A DNA stretch of 64,000 nucleotides from CALFUK01 sp964450495 (GCA_964450495.1 CAYVFU010000003.1:39659-103658); one strand, 5' to 3'. Counted from the first letter of the stretch, positions 45,530 to 55,658 are shown. Numbers and translations are program-made. Notes: generated from the sequence alone by a model not told the origin.

Positions 45530-45593
45530 TTAATTTTTATAAATATTCTAAGTAAGGCTAGATTCCAATAAATATTGTGAACTTTACAAACTG

Positions 45594-45620
45594 ACCATTC
45601 TTTTTTGGAATGGTTTTTTC
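45594..45620 (+). terminator. Terminator of the unknown exported protein gene
   Basis: A 7-bp stem (ACCATTC 45594-45600 with GAATGGT 45608-45614) around a T-loop, followed by a T-run. Confidence 0.65.
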
Positions 45621-45640
45621 TTCTGTAATGTTATTCATCT

Positions 45641-46660
45641 GTGATTTTTATTAAAACCATAATACAAGGAAGACTCGAATTCGGAAATGAAAAGAGTTAT
45701 CAGAAGGTATTCAAAATGTTTGAGTATCGCACTGAAACGTATTATAAATCAGATATCATGCTCAATCAAGAGGATGTATTTGACTCAAAAGTCTTATCTC
45801 TTGAAGTACCGCGCTATGTCGGTCAGCATTTAGATAAAACATATAGAAATACGGTAAGTCTCCTGCAATACTGCGCACAATTTGCCATTGCTGGAGAAAT
45901 CAGAGCTTGGCAAACAGATCGTGGCACTGTACTCAGCTATGCCTACATCGAACCTCAAAGCGATAAAGCTGCTGTTGTAGATTTTAGAAAAGGCAAAGAA
46001 TTAGCAGATGAGAACGGAAGAGAACAAGAAGCACTCGAAGCTTTATCCAATGCAATCGACAAATACAATCGTCATGCCTATGCTTACAAAAAGCGTGGTG
46101 AGGTCAATTTTATTTTAAAAAAATACCACGATTCGCTTCGGGACTTCAACAAGTGCCTAGCAATCGATGATACCATACCAGATGCATACTTAGGAAGAGC
46201 AAATATCGCAATACACAATAAAGATTATCAGGAAGCCATCGAAAACTTAGAGCTTACGTTAAAGAAGTCTATAGCCCTGCAATCCATTTATTGGAAAGCG
46301 AGACGGATGAAAGCTGAATGTCATTTAGAGCTGGATCAACCTGAATTAGCGGCATTCGATCTGAAGTTATATGCAAATAAGAAATTCGCTCCTGACAATC
46401 CGAATGGAAAATACACGAAACAAGTCAAACTGCAATACCTTGAAGTCCTTGCTGATACAGAACAATGGCAAGATCTATTTGATTTCATTGCAACCTTAGA
46501 TTTGGAAGGTGAATTTGCAGATCAAGAGCCAGATATCATCTACTTCCGCGCTTTAGCGAGACATAAATTAGGCAAAAAAGGACACCTAAAAGACCTAAAA
46601 GCTGCCATAAAACTTGGAAGCGAGAGAGCTGAAGCCTATCTTAAGTTTATAAAGTCTTAA
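45641..46660 (+). CDS. TPR repeat protein
   Basis: The 339-residue protein starts at GTG 45641 (IFIKTIIQGRLEFGNEKSY, the conserved N-terminus of a Bacteroidota family) and contains four TPR-like helical repeats (about 130-330, for example HAYAYKKRGEVNFILKKYHD). No signal peptide is seen. Such proteins serve as scaffolds; the N-terminal domain of 110 residues has no name. It lies 64 bases before the OmpA/PD40 gene. Confidence 0.8.
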   Translation: MIFIKTIIQGRLEFGNEKSYQKVFKMFEYRTETYYKSDIMLNQEDVFDSKVLSLEVPRYVGQHLDKTYRNTVSLLQYCAQFAIAGEIRAWQTDRGTVLSYAYIEPQSDKAAVVDFRKGKELADENGREQEALEALSNAIDKYNRHAYAYKKRGEVNFILKKYHDSLRDFNKCLAIDDTIPDAYLGRANIAIHNKDYQEAIENLELTLKKSIALQSIYWKARRMKAECHLELDQPELAAFDLKLYANKKFAPDNPNGKYTKQVKLQYLEVLADTEQWQDLFDFIATLDLEGEFADQEPDIIYFRALARHKLGKKGHLKDLKAAIKLGSERAEAYLKFIKS

Positions 46661-46723
46661 TTCAGTAGATTTATACACGAAAATCCCCTTTGTGTAGGTT
46701 AATCATTCATTAGTATCACGCTT

Positions 46724-48613
46724 ATGACAAGGTATTTCATCCTACTCGGCTTTATTGGTTTGTTTAATATTACAACCATATCCAGCCAATCTTATATCTA
46801 TCCAAAAGACTTGAATAAAAAGTGTCTTAAAAAATTTGAAGATGGACAAAAATTACAAAGAGCCGGTAATTACGAGAAAGCCAATAAGGCTTATAATCAA
46901 GTATTAAAAAAGAACCCAACATTGTTGGCAGCGCAAATACAAAAAGCGAGACTTCAATATGATCTCGGAAATAAAGAAGCTGCTAGAGACATATTTGCTA
47001 AAACAGCTGGTGTTTATCCAGAATACAACCTAAAAGCCAGCAAAGCATATGCTTCCTTATTATTAGAATTAGAAGACCATGAAGAAGCAGAAAGAATCTT
47101 AAGCTATTTGAATGGAAAAGAACCTGGCAATCAACAAATCGAACAACTATACACACAAACAGCCAGAATCAATAAAGCTAAACAAAACGCAGTCAAAATT
47201 GATGTACAACCACTTTCTGATCTTGTCAACACAAATGGCTATGAATATGAAGTTTCTCTACCACTTGACGAATCCAAAATGATATTTACTCGAAATTTTG
47301 ATGGTCAAGAAGACTTTTATGTCGCAACTATTGAAGAAGGTGAAATTGTAAAAGTAGAACCATTAGAAGCACTTAATACGCCTTTTGATGAAGGTGCTCA
47401 TACCATCTCATCTGATGGCAAGACGCTAATTTTCACCTTATGCGAGGATAGAGTGACTTTGGGCGGATGTGATTTATACAGTTCTACCTATGCAGATAAT
47501 ACTTGGACTAGACCCAAAAATTTAGGTCCTCAATTCAATAGTGAATTTAATGATCTTCAGCCTTCCCTTTCTGGAGATGGCAATACATTATATTTTTCAA
47601 GCAATCGCAAAGGAGGCAAAGGACAGTATGACATTTGGTTTTCCACCTTGAATCCGAGTGGTATATGGCAGAAACCACTCAATATGGGAGAACTCATCAA
47701 CAGCAATGCCAATGAAGAAACTCCTTTTATCCATAAAGATGGCTTGAGTCTTTACTTTGCTTCTGATAGTAATGATGGCCTTGGCAAATTTGATATTTAC
47801 AAAGCCAGTCGTGATGCATGGGGAACAAAGTGGTTAACTGTTGACCACCTCCCCTATCCTATAAATACAATTAACGATGATAGTGGATTGAAAGTAGGCA
47901 GAGATGGTGTAACTGCGTATTTTGCTACAGACAGATTAGATGGTAAAAATTTAGACATCTATTCATTTGAGCTACCGCAGGAATATCGTGCAACAAAAGC
48001 AAATTCAATCACTATTCATGTGACTGATAAGGAAACAAACAAACCGTTGCAAGCGAAGCTCGTATTGTCCTCTCAACAAGATACAACTAGTCAACATACA
48101 ACTATAGCAGGTGTTGACGGAGTTGCGGTGATCCCTTACTTTTCAGGGCAGTCATTTTTTGCACACGTGACACATCAGGGTTATATTTTCCATTCTGAAT
48201 CTATCGATATTGAAGATGGCGACTTGACATATGACATACAACTGCAACCAATAGAAAGTGAAGTCTTGAAGAAAGATGAGCCAATCGTACTGAAGAATAT
48301 TTTTTTCGAGACAGGTTCGGCGACATTAGAAGACCGATCACAAATAGAGATTCAATATCTGTACAAGCTTTTGTCAGATAAACCAGTGATGAAAATTCGA
48401 ATTGTCGGACATACTGATAATGTAGGGAACGATCTAGATAATGATTCTCTTTCCAGAGAAAGAGCTAAAGCCGTCTATGATGAACTGGTTTTGAGAGGCA
48501 TATCTTCTGCGAGATTGCAATATGAGGGTAAGGGAGAAAGAGTGCCTATTGCGACAAATGATACTGCCGAAGGACGAGAACAAAACAGACGGACCGAATT
48601 TTACATTTTATAG
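46724..48613 (+). CDS. OmpA-domain envelope protein with TPR and PD40 propeller
   Basis: The 629-residue protein has a signal peptide, an N-terminal TPR region (about 35-160), a WD40-like PD40 beta-propeller (about 190-430, with DGKTLIF and GDGNTLYFSSNRKGG blades), a carboxypeptidase-regulatory-like domain (about 430-505) and a C-terminal OmpA domain (about 520-629, with DNVGNDLDNDSLSRERA, NRRTEF) that binds peptidoglycan. Related proteins tether the type IX system or gliding machinery to the cell wall; it resembles PorE/SprE-group proteins but this assignment is tentative. Confidence 0.87.
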   Translation: MTRYFILLGFIGLFNITTISSQSYIYPKDLNKKCLKKFEDGQKLQRAGNYEKANKAYNQVLKKNPTLLAAQIQKARLQYDLGNKEAARDIFAKTAGVYPEYNLKASKAYASLLLELEDHEEAERILSYLNGKEPGNQQIEQLYTQTARINKAKQNAVKIDVQPLSDLVNTNGYEYEVSLPLDESKMIFTRNFDGQEDFYVATIEEGEIVKVEPLEALNTPFDEGAHTISSDGKTLIFTLCEDRVTLGGCDLYSSTYADNTWTRPKNLGPQFNSEFNDLQPSLSGDGNTLYFSSNRKGGKGQYDIWFSTLNPSGIWQKPLNMGELINSNANEETPFIHKDGLSLYFASDSNDGLGKFDIYKASRDAWGTKWLTVDHLPYPINTINDDSGLKVGRDGVTAYFATDRLDGKNLDIYSFELPQEYRATKANSITIHVTDKETNKPLQAKLVLSSQQDTTSQHTTIAGVDGVAVIPYFSGQSFFAHVTHQGYIFHSESIDIEDGDLTYDIQLQPIESEVLKKDEPIVLKNIFFETGSATLEDRSQIEIQYLYKLLSDKPVMKIRIVGHTDNVGNDLDNDSLSRERAKAVYDELVLRGISSARLQYEGKGERVPIATNDTAEGREQNRRTEFYIL

Positions 48614-48648
48614 TCGCCACTTAAAGAAAAATAAACAGTTAAAGGATG

Positions 48649-48656
48649 TACTTTTG
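48649..48656 (+). promoter_or_regulatory. TAnnTTTG -7 element of rlmD
   Basis: TACTTTTG fits the Bacteroidota -7 consensus exactly and lies 21 bases before the ATG at 48678. No convincing -33 TTG was found at the usual spacing. Confidence 0.5.
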
Positions 48657-48677
48657 CAGTCCTAAGTCAAAACGCAT

Positions 48678-50093
48678 ATGGCAAGAAGAAAGCCAAAAAG
48701 AGTAGAGAACATTTCCATCATAGATTTTGCCCATAAAGGAAAAACTATTGGTAAAGGTGAAGATGGATTTGTGTATTTAATTGAAGGACCGGTTCCAGGT
48801 GATGTGGTCAATGCCATTTACTACAAGAAAAAGAAAGGTCTAAGGGTTGCTAAAGCAATAGAATATCCTATCCTTTCGGAAAAACGAACAGAACCAAAAT
48901 GTGAACACTTTGGTGTCTGTGGTGGCTGTAAATGGCAGCATACAAAATATGAATCACAACTATACTATAAAGAAAAAGCAGTGCGTGACGCCATTGAACG
49001 CATCGCACATGATGATGGAGCAAAGGTGTTGCCTATTCTAAAATGTGAAAAAATCTTTTACTATAGAAATAAAATAGAATATTCATTTTGCAATTCAAGA
49101 TGGATTTCTGAAGAAGAAGCAGAATCAGGTGCTGAAATCACAGACAGAAATGCAGCTGGATTTCACCGTCCAGGCGTATTCAATAAAGTAGTAAATCTCA
49201 ACAATTGCCATCTGCAAGAATCCTTGGGTAATGAGATTAGATTGTTTTTACGAGACTATGCATTGTCAAAGGACTATACATTTTTTGACTATTCCGAACA
49301 TGTTGGATTGTTGAGAAACCTAACACTGAGAAATTCATCAATCGGCGAATGGATGGTTACCGTTGTCTTTAGAGATGATGACGATCAAGCCATTGAAGAT
49401 GTTATGAGCCAGGTCAAGGATAAATTTCCTCAGATCACCAGTCTCTTTTATGTGATTAATCAAAAAATGAATGATACACTGTACGACCAAGAGTACATTT
49501 TATATCACGGCAAATCCAAAATGGAAGAACGTCTTGGCAAAGTGCGATACGAAATAGGACCAAAGTCTTTTTTTCAGACAAACAGCGCTCAAGCCAAAAA
49601 CCTATTTGATATTGCTGTAGAATATGCAGACTTAAAACCGACAGATGTGGTGTATGACTTATATACTGGATTAGGAAGCATCGCCTTATATGTCGCAGAT
49701 AAATGCAAGGAAGTATACGGCATTGAAGAAATACCACAAGCCATAGAAGACGCAAAAGAAAATCAACTATTAAATGGCATCACAAATGCGAGATTTTTTG
49801 CAGGTGATTGTAAAGAGATTCTCACAATGGAATTTATGCAAACCTATGGCAAACCAGATGTCGTGATCACAGATCCGCCAAGAGCTGGAATGCATCAGAC
49901 TGTAGTGGACACACTATTGCTAATAGCTTCACCTAAAATCGTATACATTAGTTGCAATCCTGCCACACAAGCAAGAGATTTGTTATTATTAGCTAAAAAA
50001 TATGAACTTGTTCAAGTAACACCTGTTGACATGTTTCCTCATACTCAACACACAGAAAGTGTCGCTTTATTGAAACTTAAAGAAGGATTGTGA
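48678..50093 (+). CDS. rlmD: 23S rRNA m5U methyltransferase (RlmD/TrmA family)
   Basis: The 471-residue protein has a TRAM-like RNA-binding start, the Fe-S Cys set CEHFGVCGGCKWQH (about residues 74-88) plus NNCHLQ, the SAM loop YDLYTGLGSIALY and the catalytic DPPRAGMHQ...SCNPATQARDL. It methylates uridine in 23S rRNA (1939/747 positions in E. coli numbering). RlmCD-type assignments are not separable here. It has its own -7 element and overlaps the next gene. Confidence 0.92.
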   Translation: MARRKPKRVENISIIDFAHKGKTIGKGEDGFVYLIEGPVPGDVVNAIYYKKKKGLRVAKAIEYPILSEKRTEPKCEHFGVCGGCKWQHTKYESQLYYKEKAVRDAIERIAHDDGAKVLPILKCEKIFYYRNKIEYSFCNSRWISEEEAESGAEITDRNAAGFHRPGVFNKVVNLNNCHLQESLGNEIRLFLRDYALSKDYTFFDYSEHVGLLRNLTLRNSSIGEWMVTVVFRDDDDQAIEDVMSQVKDKFPQITSLFYVINQKMNDTLYDQEYILYHGKSKMEERLGKVRYEIGPKSFFQTNSAQAKNLFDIAVEYADLKPTDVVYDLYTGLGSIALYVADKCKEVYGIEEIPQAIEDAKENQLLNGITNARFFAGDCKEILTMEFMQTYGKPDVVITDPPRAGMHQTVVDTLLLIASPKIVYISCNPATQARDLLLLAKKYELVQVTPVDMFPHTQHTESVALLKLKEGL

Positions 50094-50482
50094 AAGATTT
50101 AGAATCAAAAAAGAAATATAAAATACTCCATAAAGAATTGAAGCATTATAAAACGATGATGATTCAGGCTAGTGAAACCATTAAAGATCAAAATGTTTCT
50201 GAATATCCAATAATGATAGCCCATCAGCATGAAATGAGTGTAGGCATTGTAATCGCAGATAAGACTAAGGTTAAAGGCAATTGGTCTATCAATGCCAGTA
50301 CTTTGGAAGAGTTTATTTCTAAGCAATTGATCGAACCCAAAAAAGTAGATTCATTTAAAACCATATATAAAAGTCGGCAGAAATTTATCTGTATGTTCGT
50401 TCTCAGTGAACTAGGTGCAGAGTTTATATTTCTTCCAAAAGATGATGAAGTAGATATTTTATCTGAAACTTCAAAGAAATAA
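50090..50482 (+). CDS. Conserved hypothetical protein
   Basis: The 130-residue protein starts with a GTG overlapping the rlmD stop by four bases (GTGA). It is alpha/beta in appearance, with a basic helical start (KKKYKILHKELKHYKTMM) and no catalytic motif. It is translationally coupled to rlmD and 21 bases before the flippase-like gene. Function unknown. Confidence 0.7.
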   Translation: MKDLESKKKYKILHKELKHYKTMMIQASETIKDQNVSEYPIMIAHQHEMSVGIVIADKTKVKGNWSINASTLEEFISKQLIEPKKVDSFKTIYKSRQKFICMFVLSELGAEFIFLPKDDEVDILSETSKK

Positions 50483-50503
50483 TCATCGCATAAAGAATAG
50501 AAG

Positions 50504-51598
50504 TTGGCCAAAGAAAATCAGGTATTTACAGATGAGCAGCAAAAGGTACTAGACTCTGTGAGTGTGTCTCGCATTCTAATCCCTGTACTTATTGGTTTGC
50601 TTGTGGTTGTTTATCTTATTTACATTCAATTGGATTTTGATGAGCTCAAAAGTGTGTCTTGGAATGCACATGTGTTGCTTTGGATTTTATTGGCAATTTC
50701 CATGTATGTAATTAGACATATCTTCTATGCGTGGAGATTGAGAATTTTATCCGACAATCAATTTTCATGGTGGAAATCAATAGAACTTATCTTTATCTGG
50801 GAATTCTCTTCAGCAGTGTCTCCGACAACAATTGGCGGGTCAGCTGTAGCCTTATTCTTTTTGGCACAAGAAAAAATATCATCTGCAAAATCTGCAACCA
50901 TCGTATTGTATACCATTGTATTGGATACACTCTTCTCAATTATCTCCTTGCTTTTGATCTTCTTTTGGTTTGGACCAAATATGATTCGTCCCAAAATGAC
51001 CAGTATTTCTGAAATGGACGGCTTTGGTTATACTTTCTTTATGTTCCTATTATTCATGACTACTTATGCAATTGTCATTTTTTATGGACTATTTATCAAT
51101 CCACGGCCAATCAAATTTTTCTTGTATTGGCTTTCCAAAAGAAAGATTCTTAAGCGATTCAAAACGGGGTTGAGAGAAACAGCTGAGGACATCGTTTTAA
51201 GTTCGAAAGATTTAGCGAAGCGCTCTTTTGGTTATCATGCATCTGCATTCATATCTACAAGTGGTGCTTGGATCACCAGATTTTTAGCAATTAATTTTAT
51301 TATCGTTGCCCTAGTAACATCAAGAGATTTTGGTTTTTCAGATCATGTGTTGATGTTAGGCAGAGGGCAAGTGATGCACATCATCACAGCATTTAGCCCT
51401 ACTCCCGGAGGTGCAGGAATTGCAGAGATTATTTTCGGTGGCTTTTTTAGTGATTACATATCAAAAGGACTGAGTCTTCTTGCTGCCCTTTTTTGGCGGA
51501 TCATTACCTATTATCCCTATTTGATCGCTGGCGTCATTATTATTCCTAATTGGATTCGCAATGTGCTGAATAAGAGAAGGAAGAAAGTTAAAGCTTAA
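50504..51598 (+). CDS. Lysylphosphatidylglycerol synthase-TM/UPF0104 family protein
   Basis: The 364-residue inner-membrane protein has eight or nine hydrophobic helices and the family marks SSAVSPTTIGGSAVALFF and FSPTPGGAGIAE. The family includes flippase-type lipid transporters. It starts at TTG 50504. Its role here is probably in lipid or polymer export, but is not determined. Confidence 0.85.
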   Translation: MAKENQVFTDEQQKVLDSVSVSRILIPVLIGLLVVVYLIYIQLDFDELKSVSWNAHVLLWILLAISMYVIRHIFYAWRLRILSDNQFSWWKSIELIFIWEFSSAVSPTTIGGSAVALFFLAQEKISSAKSATIVLYTIVLDTLFSIISLLLIFFWFGPNMIRPKMTSISEMDGFGYTFFMFLLFMTTYAIVIFYGLFINPRPIKFFLYWLSKRKILKRFKTGLRETAEDIVLSSKDLAKRSFGYHASAFISTSGAWITRFLAINFIIVALVTSRDFGFSDHVLMLGRGQVMHIITAFSPTPGGAGIAEIIFGGFFSDYISKGLSLLAALFWRIITYYPYLIAGVIIIPNWIRNVLNKRRKKVKA

Positions 51599-51664
51599 TT
51601 CTTAGTGATTAGTGCTTAATGCTTAATTAAGAGGAATAAACCTAATTTTACGCCTTCTTGTAAG

Positions 51665-52306
51665 CTACTTTCTCAATTTGGCAACTTCAATGGATATAAA
51701 TTCTGGTAAGTAGCTTGGTGTACATCCTTTAGGAACAATTTCATCTTTGTACAAACCTGTTTTTTCTCCAATCGCAATACATCTTTGTCGGTATTTTTCT
51801 TGCCATTTACCTATTTGTCCAGCGGTAAAATTCATAGCCCATTGGACTTCAGGTTGTTCTTTGATCATATTAGCTTCTATGGCGCCTAGCAAATAATCTG
51901 TATTAGTCTGGTCGACTTTACCCATCCAACGCAACCGTGCCTGATGATACCAAAATAGCCTTCGTTGTAACGCTGATGAACTCTTTTCCCATGACTCCAG
52001 GAGGGCAACAGTCTTTTTATTTTTTGATAATTGATTAGCCATTAGCCAATCGATTAATTGGTTTCGATCATCAAAGTCATGGCTTTGTATATCTGCATCT
52101 AATTCATTTATGACCTCTTGGTTAAGGACATTTTTATCCATAATGAGAATTGCTAGAAGGCGAGGTAACAGTTTTTTTGTCGACCACAGTTCCATTGCCA
52201 ATTTGTGGTCTTTCTTAATCTCCTTTGCAATTTTGCGTAGGTCGCCCAGTTTTGTGTCTGAATTTATTTGAGCTAGGATATTATTGGTTTTGGTCGAGAG
52301 TTTCAT
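51665..52306 (-). CDS. DNA alkylation repair protein (AlkD family)
   Basis: The start is taken at ATG 52306 (KLSTKTNNILAQIN), giving 213 residues of HEAT-like repeats. The family excises alkylated bases such as 3-methyladenine. The helices near residues 20-45 and 120-150 (WYHQARLRWMGK) match AlkD. The frame upstream to 52375 is a Ser/Leu-rich shadow. Confidence 0.85.
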   Translation of the reverse strand: MKLSTKTNNILAQINSDTKLGDLRKIAKEIKKDHKLAMELWSTKKLLPRLLAILIMDKNVLNQEVINELDADIQSHDFDDRNQLIDWLMANQLSKNKKTVALLESWEKSSSALQRRLFWYHQARLRWMGKVDQTNTDYLLGAIEANMIKEQPEVQWAMNFTAGQIGKWQEKYRQRCIAIGEKTGLYKDEIVPKGCTPSYLPEFISIEVAKLRK

Positions 52307-52504
52307 TTTACAACAGCTATTTAAATTTAAAATTAATAAAATGTTAGCTGCTGAAGAATGGTATGTAGATAGCAAATAGTTGACTGTAGGATAGAAACAT
52401 TAAGACGTTAAGGAAAATTAAAGGGCGCGATTGAAGGCGACTCGCCTCAGCATTAGATTTTGGAATAATTTGAAGAGAAATAGCTAGAAATTGTACAAAC
52501 AATC

Positions 52505-54127
52505 CTATTCCACACCAGTAAGAATCTCATTATACCTTTTAGAATCCTTAAGCAATGCTATTGCTGCATCGACCTCACTATCGTTTCTTAAACGCTGTTG
52601 AGTTTTACCTGTTTCGAAATGATATCTGGCGACGATGCTTTGTTCGATTTTTCTAGAAATAACATCTTCGAATTCTTGAAGGTCATCTTTCTTTTCCAAC
52701 TCAATTTTTTGTTTGATCGCATCAATATCTGATTGGAGTGCAAGTGCTTCCTCAGAGGCATCTTCTTCAAATTCAATAAGTTCTTTTTCTGCTTCCGTTT
52801 GAAAAGAGAAGTCATTCTCCTTCAGGAAAGCAACAAAATCATTGTACTCTGTATACTGAAAATCTTCAGGAGCACCAATGCTGTCATGTGTGTTGACATA
52901 TTGATTAATGTATGTAAATATCCAGTCTTCTTTTTCTAAAGAGTTTAAAATAGGAGGCGTATCATCTCCATCTAGTTTGATATCAGGAGTAACACCACCA
53001 CCATCTAATACTGGTCTTCCATTTCTCGTTTTGAAGACTGCTCTGTCTTCATCGGGAATATCTTTTGGATCCCCATCTGCACCATAATCAATGCTTTGGA
53101 TGCAACGTCCACTTGGAATATAATACTTAGAAGTCGTCACCTTAATTCTTGAATTGTATCCTACTTCTCTATGATTTTGTACCAGACCTTTTCCAAAACT
53201 TCGCTGTCCCATGATAACACCACGATCATAATCCTGTATAGTGCCAGCCACAATTTCTGATGCAGATGCAGAACGGCCATTGATCAAGACAACCAATGGT
53301 ATATCAGCATCTAATGCTTCCGCAGTGGTTTTATAGCTTTTGTCTCTGTCTTTCACTTTACCTTTTGTCGACACCACTTCCATATCAGGACCTAAGAATA
53401 AATTTGAAATACCAACTGCTTCTCTCAATAGACCACCACCATTAAATCTAAGATCGAGTATGATACCATTCACCTCTTGTTCGTCTTTCATTTCCTTAAT
53501 TGCTTTACCGATATTGGCAGAAGCATTTTGGGTAAATGTTGTCAAATTCACATAAGCAATATCATCTCCAACGATACCATTATAGGGGACATTTTTAAGT
53601 TTAATGTTATTTCTATCTAGAGAAAATTTTTGTTCTTTGCCATCTCTGTTGATTGTCATACCAAGTGTAGACCCTGGAAAGCCTCTTACAATCTGTATGA
53701 CATCATCGTTGGATCTGTCTTTTGTACTTTCTCCGTTAATTTTTATAATCTGATCACCCACTTCAATACCAGCTAAATGTGCGGGGCCATCTTCTATGAT
53801 TTCTGTAATGGTCACCCAGCCGTCAATGACTTTACTCACTGCTCCGATACCATTATATTGTCCTTCAGTACTGATTCGATAACTCTGCACTTGTGATTCA
53901 GAATAATAAACCGTGTAGGGATCAAGAGATTCCATCATCGCGTCAATTCCTGTACGCATCAATTGGCCAGGATCAATATCATCGACATAGTGCGTATTTA
54001 ACTCTTTGTAGATGGTAGAAAATATCTCAATATTTTTAATGATTTCAAAGTACTTATCATTAAAAACGGTTGCAGAAATTGCGCTGAAAGTGAAAAGGAC
54101 AAAAAGAGTGTATTTCAGAAACCTCAT
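52505..54127 (-). CDS. S41 family C-terminal processing protease
   Basis: The 540-residue protein has a signal/anchor N-terminus, a PDZ domain (about 90-165, GIGAVSKVIDGWVTITEI) and the S41 core with NGRSASASEIVAGT (catalytic Ser) and GQRSFGKGLVQ (catalytic Lys). The C-terminal 130 residues are helical and acidic. It acts in the periplasm on C-terminal ends of envelope proteins. It is a single gene, divergent from tsaB. Confidence 0.93.
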   Translation of the reverse strand: MRFLKYTLFVLFTFSAISATVFNDKYFEIIKNIEIFSTIYKELNTHYVDDIDPGQLMRTGIDAMMESLDPYTVYYSESQVQSYRISTEGQYNGIGAVSKVIDGWVTITEIIEDGPAHLAGIEVGDQIIKINGESTKDRSNDDVIQIVRGFPGSTLGMTINRDGKEQKFSLDRNNIKLKNVPYNGIVGDDIAYVNLTTFTQNASANIGKAIKEMKDEQEVNGIILDLRFNGGGLLREAVGISNLFLGPDMEVVSTKGKVKDRDKSYKTTAEALDADIPLVVLINGRSASASEIVAGTIQDYDRGVIMGQRSFGKGLVQNHREVGYNSRIKVTTSKYYIPSGRCIQSIDYGADGDPKDIPDEDRAVFKTRNGRPVLDGGGVTPDIKLDGDDTPPILNSLEKEDWIFTYINQYVNTHDSIGAPEDFQYTEYNDFVAFLKENDFSFQTEAEKELIEFEEDASEEALALQSDIDAIKQKIELEKKDDLQEFEDVISRKIEQSIVARYHFETGKTQQRLRNDSEVDAAIALLKDSKRYNEILTGVE

Positions 54128-54335
54128 GGTATGTATTTAGATATAAGAAAGTAACGTATGAACCAACATCTCGTGTATAGATAAGTTCCGTTAATTTTTG
54201 TTTTAAGGGTTATAAAATAAGGACATTTCAATCACTTCAATGGGTCACGACCCAATGGATACTAATTCTCAGTCATGTTCGATTGGGGTGTTCACAATCC
54301 ACAAAGCCTCTTTTTAATTTTCACGATCAACTCCT

Positions 54336-54343
54336 TACCTTCG
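54336..54343 (+). promoter_or_regulatory. Possible -7 element of tsaB
   Basis: TACCTTCG resembles TAnnTTTG (7 of 8) and ends 5 bases before the ATG 54349, which would give an almost leaderless transcript. No -33 element was seen. Confidence 0.3.
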
Positions 54344-54348
54344 CAATC

Positions 54349-55029
54349 ATGATAATTCTTTGTATAGAATCAACAGCATTTCATTCTTCTGTCGCTCTAT
54401 TTGAGGGAGAAACGCTAATTATTAACAAAGATTCGGCTGTTCCAAATTCCCATTCGGAGATATTGGCACAGATGATTGCTGATATTTTGACGCAAGGTCA
54501 ACTAAAACCAATAGATCTAGACGCAATAGCAGTCTCCAGTGGGCCTGGCTCCTACACTTCTTTACGCGTAGGCGCTTCTTTGGCTAAGGGTATGTGTTTT
54601 GCCCTTGATATACCTCTAATTGCTCTTGATAGTCTTTTGATTACAGCATTTCCTTACTTTTCGATTGAAGAATCATCGGATTTCATGGTAATTCCTACGA
54701 TAGATGCGCGCAGAGATGAAGCGTATATTAGTATATATGGTCATACAGGAGAACAACTGGAAGCAGCACATCCTCATATTTTTGATCAAAATTCTTTCGT
54801 ACACTTGAATAGGGAAAAAATACTCATTTGTGGTAATGCGGCTAAAAAAGCAGGTGATCTCATCCAAGATTCGAGAATAAAAATAGAAGATAGCCATCCT
54901 CGGGCTATATACATGGGTTCACTGGCATATGAGCAATTTAAGGCTAAATCCTTTGCTGATGTGGCTTATTTTGAGCCGAATTACATCAAATTACCCAATA
55001 TCACAACACCTAAGAAACCGTTAATTTAA
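54349..55029 (+). CDS. tsaB: tRNA threonylcarbamoyladenosine biosynthesis protein TsaB
   Basis: From ATG 54349 the protein has 226 residues and the ASKHA-like fold: ILCIESTAFHSSVALF at the start and ISSGPGSYTSLRVGASLAKG near 70-90. TsaB pairs with TsaD and TsaE to make the t6A37 modification on ANN-decoding tRNAs. The upstream frame from 54283 is not a family match. The 226 residues are the family's usual length. Confidence 0.93.
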   Translation: MIILCIESTAFHSSVALFEGETLIINKDSAVPNSHSEILAQMIADILTQGQLKPIDLDAIAVSSGPGSYTSLRVGASLAKGMCFALDIPLIALDSLLITAFPYFSIEESSDFMVIPTIDARRDEAYISIYGHTGEQLEAAHPHIFDQNSFVHLNREKILICGNAAKKAGDLIQDSRIKIEDSHPRAIYMGSLAYEQFKAKSFADVAYFEPNYIKLPNITTPKKPLI

Positions 55030-55175
55030 ATAATTTGAAACCCAAACAGGGACTTTAGTTGTTTATAATCATGTGGAAACATATGGTAAATATTACGAAT
55101 ATTTAGAGCCTTGTCGTTTTTGGTACAGTTTTGGTCTTATCCATACATGTTATTCTGTGATATAAATAATAACGT

Positions 55176-55514
55176 ATGAGAAATAAGAAAATAGAAACAA
55201 TTACACTGAAAAGAGGTGGCAGCGAAGTCCAACTAGACTATGCTGACCTTAGAAAAGCAGTTCTTGTACTCAGGGCTGTAAACCACAAACTTCGTCAACG
55301 TATCATCGACCTTTTGGAAGATAGTGATACAATGACTGTAACAGACATCTATATCAAACTGCGATTAGAACAGTCTGTAGCTTCTCAACATTTGGCAATT
55401 TTAAGAAGAGCTGGTGTTGTATTGACTGAGCGTCAAGGTAAGTTCATCTACTATTCTTTGAATAGAGATAGACTTCAGCAGATTTCACAACTAGTTGAAG
55501 AACTAGCTGGATAA
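55176..55514 (+). CDS. ArsR-family winged-helix regulator (first copy)
   Basis: The 112-residue protein has a classic winged helix (VNHKLRQRIIDLLEDSDTMTVTDIYIKLRLEQSVASQHLAILRRAGVV, wing RQGKFIYYSL). It contains no cysteine, so the usual metal site of ArsR/SmtB is absent. Dimerisation or redox sensing by another route, or a role in a protein-binding system, is possible. It is followed by a second copy with 45 to 50 percent similar residues by eye. Confidence 0.88.
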   Translation: MRNKKIETITLKRGGSEVQLDYADLRKAVLVLRAVNHKLRQRIIDLLEDSDTMTVTDIYIKLRLEQSVASQHLAILRRAGVVLTERQGKFIYYSLNRDRLQQISQLVEELAG

Positions 55515-55658
55515 GCCATTTTACTTACAATCTTTCCTATATACGTAGTAATCAACGACTAACGAATTAAGAAAAACTATAATATTTCTTTTTTATATTA
55601 TAATTATTCATCATATTTGTCTCAAGGTCGTTTACAAACTACAAAATAGGAAAGCATT

